The position numbers and the translations under genes are program-made. This document shows, piece after piece, positions 51,488 through 59,031 of a DNA stretch of 64,000 nucleotides. Source of the DNA: Kingella oralis (lineage in GTDB: Bacteria; Pseudomonadota; Gammaproteobacteria; Burkholderiales; Neisseriaceae). Within the stretch, counting starts at the first letter, position 1. Each line of letters opens with the position of its first letter. The notes under the pieces are model-generated. The model saw only the letters and a program-made list of their open reading frames with translations. It did not search any database and had not been told where the DNA came from. The stretch spans positions 558,001 through 622,000 of the forward strand of contig NZ_CP059569.1 of assembly GCF_014054985.1 (NCBI RefSeq), in the 5' to 3' direction.

Positions 51488-51607
51488 GTTTCAGGCTGTC
51501 TGATGGTTTGGATAGAAGATGTAATGGGAATAACGGTATCCGCGATAATGGGGGGCTGGGCTGCGTTGTAGGCAACCTGAAACCCTTGCGAAGCCTGCAA
51601 CCGACGG

Positions 51608-51690
51608 TGCAATCAAAGGTTCGCCGACATTTTACTAACCAGTAAAGTCCATTGAACTCTGTCATTTGGCGATAAGCCATCGCCGCGCCA
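51608..51690 (-). repeat. MITE-like element, copy 4 (diverged)
   Basis: In reverse orientation, the segment matches copy 1 in order: TGGCGCGGCGATGGCT-like left end, CAAATGAC core and AAAATGTCGGCGAACC. The flank GGTTGCAGGCTTCGCAAGGG also matches sequence beyond copy 1, so a larger unit was copied. Confidence 0.55.
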
Positions 51691-51744
51691 TTTTAGATTT
51701 TCAGGCTGCCTCAATACGCCGTAGGCAGCCTGAAAACGTAAAAC

Positions 51745-52743
51745 TCAAATCTTGCCAATTTTATGCTGGTTCTCGGCAATCCACGCTTGCAATTCTTCTT
51801 GCGACATCCATTCGCTATTGTTGTCGCTGGCGTACACAAAGCCTTCGGGCACGGGTTTGCCGTCTTTGATGCGCTCGGGCGTTTTGTCCCAGCCGTTGAT
51901 GGCAGGCAGGATTTTGAAATGCTCGGGGTATTCGTAGGTGTGCCATGAATCTTCCGCGCCTATCATTTGCTCGTGTAGTTTTTCGCCGGGGCGGATGCCG
52001 ACGGTTTTTTGCGCGCATTCGGGGGCGACGGCGCGGGCAAGGTCGCAAATGTTCATCGACGGGATTTTTTTCACATAAATTTCGCCGCCCACCATGTCGT
52101 CAAAGGCGTGCCAAACCAGATCTACGCCTTGTTCCAGCGAAATCATAAAGCGCGTCATGCGCGGGTCGGTGATGGGCAGCTCGCCCGTGTGGCGCACGGA
52201 TAGGAAAAACGGAATCACCGAGCCGCGCGAACCCATCACGTTGCCGTAGCGCACGACGGCAAAGCGTGTGCCGTGTTCGCCGGAATAGGCGTTGCCGGCC
52301 ACGAAGAGTTTGTCGCTGGCGAGCTTGGTGGCGCCGTAAAGGTTTACGGGGCTGCTGGCTTTGTCGGTGGAGAGGGCGACGACTTTTTTCACGCCTTTGT
52401 CGATGCAGGCATCTATCAGGTTCATCGCGCCGTTGATGTTGGTTTTGACGCACTCAAACGGGTTGTATTCGGCGGTGGGGACGATTTTGGTGGCGGCGGC
52501 GTGGACCACGTAATCCACGCCGTCCAGCGCGCGGTACAGGCGGTCTTTGTCGCGCACGTCGCCGATAAAAAAGCGCACGCGCTTGTCGCCCTGGTATTTT
52601 TTCGCCATGTCCCACTGCTTCATTTCGTCGCGGGAGAGGATGATGATTTTTTTGGGGTTGTAACGGGCTAGGGTCATGGGGACGAAGGTGTTGCCGAATG
52701 AGCCGGTGCCGCCTGTAATCAGAATGGTGGAGTTGCTTAACAT
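51745..52743 (-). CDS. pseB: UDP-N-acetylglucosamine 4,6-dehydratase (inverting), PseB-like
   Basis: 332 residues. ILITGGTGSFGNTFV binds NADP, VHAAATKIVPTAEYNPFECVKTN is the hallmark of the PseB/FlaA1 group, LSTDKASSPVNLYGATKLASDKL carries TDK and YxxxK, and GSRGSVIPFF and GIRPGEKLHEQMI match the family. PseB makes the first intermediate of pseudaminic acid and related sugars. The usual partner aminotransferase (PseC) is absent from the window. The next gene upstream is a broken racemase, so this gene looks like a remaining part of a glycan locus, or works with genes elsewhere. Confidence 0.92.
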   Translation of the reverse strand: MLSNSTILITGGTGSFGNTFVPMTLARYNPKKIIILSRDEMKQWDMAKKYQGDKRVRFFIGDVRDKDRLYRALDGVDYVVHAAATKIVPTAEYNPFECVKTNINGAMNLIDACIDKGVKKVVALSTDKASSPVNLYGATKLASDKLFVAGNAYSGEHGTRFAVVRYGNVMGSRGSVIPFFLSVRHTGELPITDPRMTRFMISLEQGVDLVWHAFDDMVGGEIYVKKIPSMNICDLARAVAPECAQKTVGIRPGEKLHEQMIGAEDSWHTYEYPEHFKILPAINGWDKTPERIKDGKPVPEGFVYASDNNSEWMSQEELQAWIAENQHKIGKI

Positions 52744-52785
52744 GGTTTTTTTAATGGGAATTGGAAAAGGGGAGATTATACGGAA

Positions 52786-53478
52786 TTATTGCGCCAGCGC
52801 GGCATTGACTGCTGCTTGTGCGTGAAGGGCGGTGCTGTCAAACACGGGCAAGGGGCTGTTTTGCGCGTTCACAATCAGGCAAATTTCGGTGCAGCCGAGG
52901 ATAACGCCTTGCGCGCCTTGCGTTTTCAGGCTGCCGATAACGTTTTGGAAATATTGTGCGGAGGCAGCCTGAATTTTATTGACGCACAATTCTTCAAAAA
53001 TAATGCGGTGGATTTCGTTTTGTTCGGCTTCGTTGGGGACGATGGTGTTTACGCCTTGCGCTGCCATGCGCTCGGTGTAGAAGCCGTCGCTCATGGTGAA
53101 GCGCGTGCCGAGCAGGCCGACGGTGTGCAAGCCTTGCTGTTTGATGGCTTAGGCGGTGGCATCCACAATATGCAGCAGCGGAATGCTGACGGCTTGTTCT
53201 ATGGCGGGGGTGACTTTGTGCATGGTGTTGGTGGCCAGCAGCAGCAAATCTGCGCCTGCGCCTGCCAGTTTGGTTGCGCTGTTTGCCAGCAAATGCCCTG
53301 CGGCTGCCCAATCGCCCTGCTTTTGCAGTTGCACCACGGTTTCAAAATTGACGCTGTGCATGATGATTTCTGCGCTGGTGTTGCCGCCTAGGCGGTGGTT
53401 GGTTTCGCGGTTGATGGTTTGGTAATACAGGGCGGTGCTTTCGGGGCTCATGCCGCCGATGATGCCGATGGTTTTCAT
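52786..53478 (-). pseudogene. Aspartate/glutamate racemase family gene with an internal stop
   Basis: Reads as a ~230-residue racemase: IGIIGGMSPESTALYYQTIN at the N-terminus, LLLLATNTMHKV around the first catalytic position (Asn-Thr where many have Cys-Asn-Thr), and VILGCTEICLIV with the second catalytic Cys. A single TAA at 53149-53151 splits it in frame between HIVDATA and AIKQQGLHTVG. Both sides stay in the same frame, so one nonsense change is the only lesion. ATA is followed by AIKQ in related proteins, so a GAA or similar codon probably mutated. A DUS encodes IGSLKTQ and another IQAASAQ. Confidence 0.8.
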
Positions 53479-53672
53479 GGTGGGTCTCCTGATGATGGTG
53501 GGGCGCGGGGGGAATGTTGGGCAGCCTGAAAACTGTCTGCGCGATTTTGACGGCTTGCTGGCAAGCCGTGCGCTGGCGAGAAATGTTTTAGCTTCGCAGA
53601 AGCTTATAAACTCGCTTTCAGGCTGCCTTTGGGGTAAACAATAGCGCTGAGTCGTCCGCTCTATGTGGTGTG

Positions 53673-54794
53673 TTAGGCAAACAATTCTTGCATGATGGTT
53701 TGATAGATGGCGGTGAGTTTGGGGATGTCGTCTAACGCGATGTGTTCGTCGATTTGGTGGATGGTGGCGTTGACGAAACCGAGTTCAATCAGCTCGCGGC
53801 TGATGGCTTTGATAAAGCGTCCGTCGGATGTGCCGCCAGTGGTGGAAAGTTCGGGGGTGATGCCGCAGATGTGTTGGCAGGCGCGTTGGGCGATTTGGGT
53901 GAGCGTGCCTGCTTTGGTTAGGAAGGGGTTGCCTGATAGTTGCCAGTCTAGGTCGTAGCGCAGCTGGTGCGCGTCTAGGATTTGGTGGACTTGGCTTTTC
54001 AGGCTGCCTTCGGTTTGCTCGGTGGAGAAGCGGAAGTTGAATTGCACGGCGATGTCGGCGGGGATAACGTTGGTTGCGCCTGTGCCGCTGTGGATGTTGG
54101 AGATTTGGAAGCTGGTGGCGGGGAAGTAGGCGTTGCCGTTGTCCCATTGGGTGTTGATGAGTTCGGCGAGCGCGGGGGCGGCGCGGTGGATGGGGTTTTC
54201 GGCGAGATGGGGATAGGCGATGTGTCCTTGCTTGCCGTGGATTTTCAGGCTGCCTGAAAGGCTGCCGCGCCGTCCGTTTTTGAGCATATCGCCCAGTTGG
54301 TGTTGCGCGGTGGGTTCGCCCACGATGCAGTAGTCAAAGGTTTCGCCGCGTGCGCGTAGGGTTTCTACCACGCGGGTGGTGCCGTCTTTGCCGTCGCCTT
54401 CTTCGTCGGAGGTAATCAGCAGGGCGAGGCTGCCTGAAAACTGGGGATGGGCGGTGAGGTAGCGTTCGGCGGCTACGACAAAGCAGGCGATGGCGGTTTT
54501 CATGTCGGCTGCGCCGCGGGCGTAGAGTTTGCCGTTGTGTTCGGTTGGCTCAAAGGGGGGGAATGTCCATTGGGCGGTGTCGCCTGTGGGGACGACATCG
54601 GTGTGCCCCGCAAAGCACAACACGGGGGATTGGCTGCCGATGCGGGCATAGAGATTTTTGGTGTTGCCGTGGTTGTGCCATTCTATTTTGAAACCGAGCG
54701 CGACAAGCCGTGTGGCGATGATGTCTTGGCAGCCGTGGTCGTTGGGCGTGATGCTGGGTTGGGAGAGCAGTTGTTTGGCAAGGGCGATGGGCAT
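53673..54794 (-). CDS. dapE: Succinyl-diaminopimelate desuccinylase
   Basis: 373-residue M20 metallohydrolase of the lysine/diaminopimelate pathway. Metal site: CFAGHTDVVPTGD (His and Asp), ARGAADMKT (bridging Asp), SDEEGDGKDGT (catalytic Glu), IVGEPTAQ, and C-terminal STTGGTSDGRF with the last His replaced by the usual DapE context. Length 373 is standard. DUS-encoded GSLKIHGKQGH and EGSLKSQ occur. Upstream of it the leu genes begin. Spacers are short and DUS-rich. Confidence 0.95.
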   Translation of the reverse strand: MPIALAKQLLSQPSITPNDHGCQDIIATRLVALGFKIEWHNHGNTKNLYARIGSQSPVLCFAGHTDVVPTGDTAQWTFPPFEPTEHNGKLYARGAADMKTAIACFVVAAERYLTAHPQFSGSLALLITSDEEGDGKDGTTRVVETLRARGETFDYCIVGEPTAQHQLGDMLKNGRRGSLSGSLKIHGKQGHIAYPHLAENPIHRAAPALAELINTQWDNGNAYFPATSFQISNIHSGTGATNVIPADIAVQFNFRFSTEQTEGSLKSQVHQILDAHQLRYDLDWQLSGNPFLTKAGTLTQIAQRACQHICGITPELSTTGGTSDGRFIKAISRELIELGFVNATIHQIDEHIALDDIPKLTAIYQTIMQELFA

Positions 54795-54867
54795 GGTGGG
54801 CTTTCGGGTGGGATGGTGTAAAGGTTTTCAGGCTGCCTTTGTGTGATGAGGCAGCCTGAAAATGGGT

Positions 54868-55512
54868 TTATGTGTTGTGGAACAGCCAAGGTTGGCTGGC
54901 TTGGCGTTGTTGTTCAAAGTGTTTGATTTCATCGGCGTGTTGCAGGGTTAAGCCGATTTCGTCTAAACCATTGAGCAGGCAGTGTTTACGGTGTTCGGTG
55001 ATGTCAAAATGGAAGGCGGCGCCGCTGGGGGTGGTTACGGTTTGCTGGGCAAGGTCTATGGTGAGCCGATAGCCTTCGTTGGCGTAGGTTTCTTGGAACA
55101 GTTGTTCCACTTGCTCTTCGCTCAATACGATGGGCAGCAAGCCGTTTTTGTAGCAGTTGTTGAAAAATATGTCGGCAAAGCTGGGGGCGATAACGGCGCG
55201 AAAGCCGTAATCATCCAATGCCCAAGGGGCGTGTTCGCGGCTGGAACCGCAGCCGAAGTTTTTGCGCGTGAGCAGAATTTGCGCGCCTTGATAGCGCGGT
55301 TGGTTGAGCGAAAATTCGGGGTTGAGCGGGCGGCGGCTGTTGTCCATGCCAGGTTCGCCGTGGTCTAGGTAGCGCCATTCGTCAAAGCAGTTTACGCCAA
55401 AGCCGCTGCGTTTGATGGATTTGAGAAATTGTTTGGGGATGATGGCATCGGTGTCCACGTTGCTGCGGTCAAGCGGGGCAACGATGGCGGTGATTTGGGT
55501 GAATGATTTCAT
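54868..55512 (-). CDS. leuD: 3-isopropylmalate dehydratase small subunit
   Basis: 214 residues, the swivelling domain of isopropylmalate isomerase in leucine synthesis. MKSFTQITAIVAPLDRSNVDTDAIIPKQFLK, FGCGSSREHAPWAL and VIAPSFADIFFNNCYKNGLLPI (in segments across residues 1-130) are diagnostic. It partners with LeuC, encoded at 59032-60438. In most Neisseriaceae the two genes are close; here a small lipoprotein gene, an M48 protease, a decayed IS and two other genes lie between. No own promoter is obvious. Confidence 0.96.
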   Translation of the reverse strand: MKSFTQITAIVAPLDRSNVDTDAIIPKQFLKSIKRSGFGVNCFDEWRYLDHGEPGMDNSRRPLNPEFSLNQPRYQGAQILLTRKNFGCGSSREHAPWALDDYGFRAVIAPSFADIFFNNCYKNGLLPIVLSEEQVEQLFQETYANEGYRLTIDLAQQTVTTPSGAAFHFDITEHRKHCLLNGLDEIGLTLQHADEIKHFEQQRQASQPWLFHNT

Positions 55513-55593
55513 GGTGGTGTCTCTGTGTGGTTTGGGGGAGTTGGAATAGGCAGCCTGAAAACAGGTAAATGGTTTTCAGACTGCCTAATTGGC

Positions 55594-55734
55594 TTACTGC
55601 GCGGGGGCTTTTTCTGCGCCCACTTGATATTTCACGGTTTCCCAGTTGGTTGAGTTTTCGCTCACATGGCTGCGCGTGTCGGTGCAAGCGGCTAGGGTGA
55701 GCGCGGCGAGAGTGATGAGTAGAGCTTTTTTCAT
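55594..55734 (-). CDS. Small entericidin-like lipoprotein
   Basis: 46 residues: MKKALLITLAALTLAACTDT with a clear lipobox LAAC (Cys 17), then a short polar tail with THE pattern NSTNWETVKYQVG. Similar tiny lipoprotein genes sit within leu gene regions of other Neisseriaceae (from memory). It starts at ATG 55734 and ends at TAA 55594. It lies 81 bp upstream of leuD. Confidence 0.6.
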   Translation of the reverse strand: MKKALLITLAALTLAACTDTRSHVSENSTNWETVKYQVGAEKAPAQ

Positions 55735-55872
55735 GCTATTTTCCTTATAAAGGTGGGGTTAAATAAATACACGAGAGACCATTCTGATAAACGTGTAGAT
55801 TAACAAAATGTGTCTGTATTTTAACTGAAATTTTAAATTTGGGCAGCTTGCAAATAGAGTGAATGCTGCGGA

Positions 55873-56706
55873 TTAAGGTGTTTGGGGCGATTTGCTTTGC
55901 CAGATATTGGGCAATTTGGCGGGGCTGTTTTGATAGCCGAGCTGGCTGGCTATCTGTTGAACATTGTGTTGCCGCTCGCGGGTGTCGGGATGGGTGCTGA
56001 GCCATGCGATGTTGTGGTTTTTGTGGTCTTTTTGTTCAATTTCTTCCAGCGTTGCAAACAATTGGCTGGCACCGCCCACGTTGCCATATTCCTTGGCGAT
56101 GGCTTCTATGGCGGCGTTGTCGGCGGCGCGCTCCATATCGCGGCTGTATTTCAGGCTGCCGATGCTCACAAGGGCATCTATTTGCGTTTCGCTGCCGAGC
56201 ATGGCGGCAATCACGCTATACATTAAACCACGCGACATACCGCGCAGGGGATCGCGGTGTTTGATGTGCGCCATTTCGTGTGCCAACACGGCGGCAACGC
56301 TCTCTTCGCTGGGCAATTCTTTGAGCAGCCCGCGATACAACACCACATTGCCGCCAAATGTGGCATAGGCGTTGGGAATTTCTTGCTCGCTGATGTACAC
56401 GGTTACCAAGTTATCGGGCAGATTCATGTGTTTGCCCAGCCGCGCGGCAAGGGCGGTGATTTGGGGGTCTTGCTGGGTGTGTTTATCGGCGATGAGCTCT
56501 TTGCCCACAAAGCTGAACCATTGCTTTTCGCGCGGCAGGCTGATGACATAGGGCATGGCGCGCACGGCGACTTCCACCAGCGCCCAAATCACCACAACGG
56601 TGATGGCAAGATAAATCAGCATGGCGCGGATTTCTCGCCCGTGGTGCGTGTCGTGTGGGATGTTGGGATTGTCTTTTTCGTTGAACTTTGGGGCTTCGTA
56701 TTGCAT
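55873..56706 (-). CDS. M48 family zinc metalloprotease
   Basis: 277 residues from ATG 56706. One transmembrane helix at about 29-51 (LIYLAITVVVIWALVEVAV), then the peptidase: active-site HEMAHIKHRDP at about 143-153 (HExxH) and MERAADNAAIEAIAK carrying the third zinc ligand Glu; NAYATFGGNVVLYRGLL is the typical edge strand. Likely an envelope quality-control protease of the HtpX/LoiP type. The start codon lies only 3 bp inside the end of the decayed IS element, whose terminal sequence supplies an AAGAGG ribosome site. An upstream in-frame extension would be IS sequence. Confidence 0.85.
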   Translation of the reverse strand: MQYEAPKFNEKDNPNIPHDTHHGREIRAMLIYLAITVVVIWALVEVAVRAMPYVISLPREKQWFSFVGKELIADKHTQQDPQITALAARLGKHMNLPDNLVTVYISEQEIPNAYATFGGNVVLYRGLLKELPSEESVAAVLAHEMAHIKHRDPLRGMSRGLMYSVIAAMLGSETQIDALVSIGSLKYSRDMERAADNAAIEAIAKEYGNVGGASQLFATLEEIEQKDHKNHNIAWLSTHPDTRERQHNVQQIASQLGYQNSPAKLPNIWQSKSPQTP

Positions 56707-56729
56707 GGATAGACCTCTTGCGAAAATAT

Positions 56730-57450
56730 TCATCCCATCGCATTAACCAGTCCTGCAATCAGATTTGCCCTTAACCCGAACCGTTTCCGCCTGTTGCGGT
56801 AAGGTAGAGACAATATTTTGAATATTTTCAGCTTCCTATTGATGTGCTCGATGACAGTTCTGAGTTTGCCTAACCGCCTGTTCGCCTCTTTATCCTGTTT
56901 GTTCAGCGGATGATGTTTGGATTTCTTTTTTGGGGTCTGTAATCCGGTTTTAGCCAATCCTTGATAACCCTTATCCGCAATGACTATAGTGGATTAAAAT
57001 AAAAATGAGACAAGGCGGCGAGCCGCAAGGCGTACAGGTAGTACGTCAAGGCGAGCAAACGCCGTATCATTGCAATTTTAATCGACTATAACGTCGCAAT
57101 TTTAATCGACTATAACGTCAATGATGACCGTTTGATCGCCCGGGTTTTGGCAGGGAAAAGCGTTTGCAACGGATGAGGGCGTCCTCGGTTTTACGGATGG
57201 TGCGGCAGACATTACTTTCAGAAAGACCGTAGATGGCGGCCAATTCGAGTTGGGTATGGTAATGGCGCAGATAACTTAGGGTAAACAGCAGTTGGTCTGC
57301 CAAACCGAGTGTATGCGGCCTGCCCGACTTGATCTTCCGGCTTTCTGCTTCTGTGGTGACTTGCAGCATTTCATGAAAAAGGACGGGCGTTACACCTGTG
57401 AGCCGTTTGAATTCCCTGTCGCTTCTTTGGATGAGGTTTTCGTATTTCAT
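56730..57450 (-). pseudogene. IS5-type transposase fragments
   Basis: The N-terminal 110 codons (57450-57118) form the HTH region: MKYENLIQRSDREFKRLTG, LADQLLFTLSYLRHYHTQLE and YGLSESNVCRTIRKTED. They run out of frame near SLPKPG, just where the first catalytic strand QTVIIDV appears in another frame. The C-terminal ~80 codons (IADKGYQGLAKTG, KLRTVIEHINRKLKIF, YRNRRKRFGLRANLIAG) hold the last part of the DDE domain. About 65 residues between are missing, replaced by the Correia-like element. Not functional. Confidence 0.8.
56985..57090. repeat. Correia-like repeat (CREE/NEMIS)
   Basis: 106 bp starting TATAGTGGATTAAAAT and ending TTTTAATCGACTATA, with internal GACAAGGCGGCGAGCCGCAA and TAGTACG...GGCGAG segments that match my memory of neisserial Correia elements. 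It is nested in the IS5-type transposase gene. Its last 19 bases plus ACGTC are tandemly duplicated (24-bp unit at 57072-57095 and 57096-57119). Confidence 0.8.
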
Positions 57451-57539
57451 TTGGAAATTGTAAATCTTCAGGATACTTTCGCAAAAGGTCTAATATTGGC
57501 TCCCTGAGATAGTTTTCAGATTGCCTGAAACCTGAAGGC

Positions 57540-58472
57540 TTATATCGGCAAATCGCGCCGCCCTGCCCGCCGGCCGTGTATCGCGCGGTGGATGCGGTAG
57601 AGTCGGTAATATTCCTGCATGGTTTCGCTGTCAGAAACCTGTTCTTTGAACGGCAACCGTTCGGCCAATTTATCTAGCCTGAAAAACCAATAAAGCGGCA
57701 TAAGCGGATTGACAAACTGTTCGCAGCCTTCGGTGCGCAGGCTGAAATGGATGTCGCCGAAACTGCCGCGCATGGCGGCGGCAATACCGTTGGTAACGAT
57801 GCTGCGGTGGCTGCTTTGGTGGTTTAGGTATTCGGTCAGGCTCAGAAAACCTGCACCCTCGGGCATTTGCGCGGTGATTGATTGCGCGCCGAGAAAAGCT
57901 TGTGCGCGGGTCAGTTCCGCCATGTTCTGCAACAGCGTGTAATGGTCTAAATCGTGTTCCACGCCAAAGCCGACGGCGGCCAAATAACGGTGTTCAAAGC
58001 CTGCCGCATTGGCAGCGATAACCGACAGGCTGTCCTCAACAATGGTGCCGGTTGCCCATTCGTCGCCAAACATCAGGCTGTCGGTGCCGCCGTCGGCAAG
58101 AATAACCGTGTCCAGCCTATGTTTTTCGCGTAGATGGCGATAGGCATCCCGCAGTGGCCGCACGCCTGTTTTTGCAAACGCATAAACGGGCGCACGGCAG
58201 CCTGAACCGGCCAGCCATTCTGCAATGTGCTTTTCCGGAAAATAGGGCAGATTGGCGGCGTTCTCGTCAATCAGATAGCAGTTTGGAAACACTGCTTCGC
58301 AGCCGCTTTCGGCCAATTGCGAGAAGGAAAGGTTTGCTAAAACGGTATATTTGCCCAAACTCTGCAAATACAGATGCAGCGGAATGCCGGAAGCGAGGTC
58401 GTAACCGCCGCCGCAGCCCGCAATCAGGATGCGCGAGCTATTTTGGATTTGTCGGAAAAAGGGTATCTGCAT
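57540..58472 (-). CDS. DUF1152 protein
   Basis: 310 residues. The N-terminal Rossmann-like ILIAGCGGGYDLASGIPL (about 15-32) and the central ILADGGTDSLMFGDE (about 125-139) fit DUF1152, a family of soluble proteins of unknown function found sporadically in bacteria and archaea. No signal or membrane segment. The short C-terminus is basic (HGRRAGRRDLPI). A perfect AGGCTACCTGAA (Eikenella-type DUS) lies at 58479-58490, just before its start, and the coding sequence lacks Kingella DUS, so it was probably acquired. It sits in the gap between leuC and leuD. Confidence 0.75.
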   Translation of the reverse strand: MQIPFFRQIQNSSRILIAGCGGGYDLASGIPLHLYLQSLGKYTVLANLSFSQLAESGCEAVFPNCYLIDENAANLPYFPEKHIAEWLAGSGCRAPVYAFAKTGVRPLRDAYRHLREKHRLDTVILADGGTDSLMFGDEWATGTIVEDSLSVIAANAAGFEHRYLAAVGFGVEHDLDHYTLLQNMAELTRAQAFLGAQSITAQMPEGAGFLSLTEYLNHQSSHRSIVTNGIAAAMRGSFGDIHFSLRTEGCEQFVNPLMPLYWFFRLDKLAERLPFKEQVSDSETMQEYYRLYRIHRAIHGRRAGRRDLPI

Positions 58473-58581
58473 GGGCTGAGGCTACCTGAAAGCGGTGGGT
58501 GGATATGAGGTGGGCAACAGAAAAGCAGCAGCCTACACCCTGGCTTTCAGGCTACCTAAAACCCTTGTTTGCCCGTGCGGT

Positions 58582-58932
58582 TTATCGGCCATTCGGCATA
58601 GAAATCGTTTGGTTTTCTATTTCCCGAATGCCGGCTAAAAATTCTTTCTCGCTTTTGGCCAGCGTGGTGCTGCTTTTATCTGCGTGCTTGTAGAAGCGCA
58701 CTTCGCCGCTGCAATGGAGACCATAGAAATTCCCGCATCCGTCCAAGCTGATTAGCCGCATTTCCGTACCGCGATACCAGCCGCCGCAGTCGGCGATTTG
58801 ATGGGAATAGTATTGGTATTCGGGTGGGTAGAGTGCGAATACGGGGTAGTCGCGCTTGGCGCCGGAAAAACAGCAAGGGTACAGGCGGATGCGTTGGATG
58901 GCATGGTGGTATAGGTTTTCAAGGTCGGTCAT
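58582..58932 (-). CDS. Hypothetical protein, possible SUKH-like
   Basis: 116 residues. MTDLENLYHHAIQRIRLYPC at the start, a central GGWYRGTEMRLISLDGCGNFYGLHCSGEV and LAKSEKEFLAGIREIENQT near the end recall the beta-sheet-rich SMI1/KNR4 pattern in a short form. No firm family. It lies 109 bp upstream of the DUF1152 gene on the same strand, probably part of the same acquired segment. No signal peptide. Confidence 0.55.
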   Translation of the reverse strand: MTDLENLYHHAIQRIRLYPCCFSGAKRDYPVFALYPPEYQYYSHQIADCGGWYRGTEMRLISLDGCGNFYGLHCSGEVRFYKHADKSSTTLAKSEKEFLAGIREIENQTISMPNGR

Positions 58933-59031
58933 GGCGGGGGCGTTCTATTGGAAATTTGTTGAAATTGACATTTCAGGCTGCCTGAAACGCCGAAAAGCAC
59001 TTCAAAGCAGCCTGCACTTCCTTTTTACAGA

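Larger units (their letters stand above)
56710..57492 (-). mobile_element. Decayed IS5-family insertion sequence
   Basis: Bounded by ~20-bp imperfect inverted repeats: TAGACCTCTTGCGAAAATAT at 56710-56729 and its near complement at 57473-57492 (18 of 20 match). The inside has two transposase fragments on the minus strand, with a Correia-like element between. An intact IS of this type would be longer, so part of the transposase gene has been lost. Confidence 0.75.

Noticed and set aside
53149..53151. TAA readthrough in the racemase as programmed
   Set aside because: No readthrough context or structure is visible, and the family does not use it.
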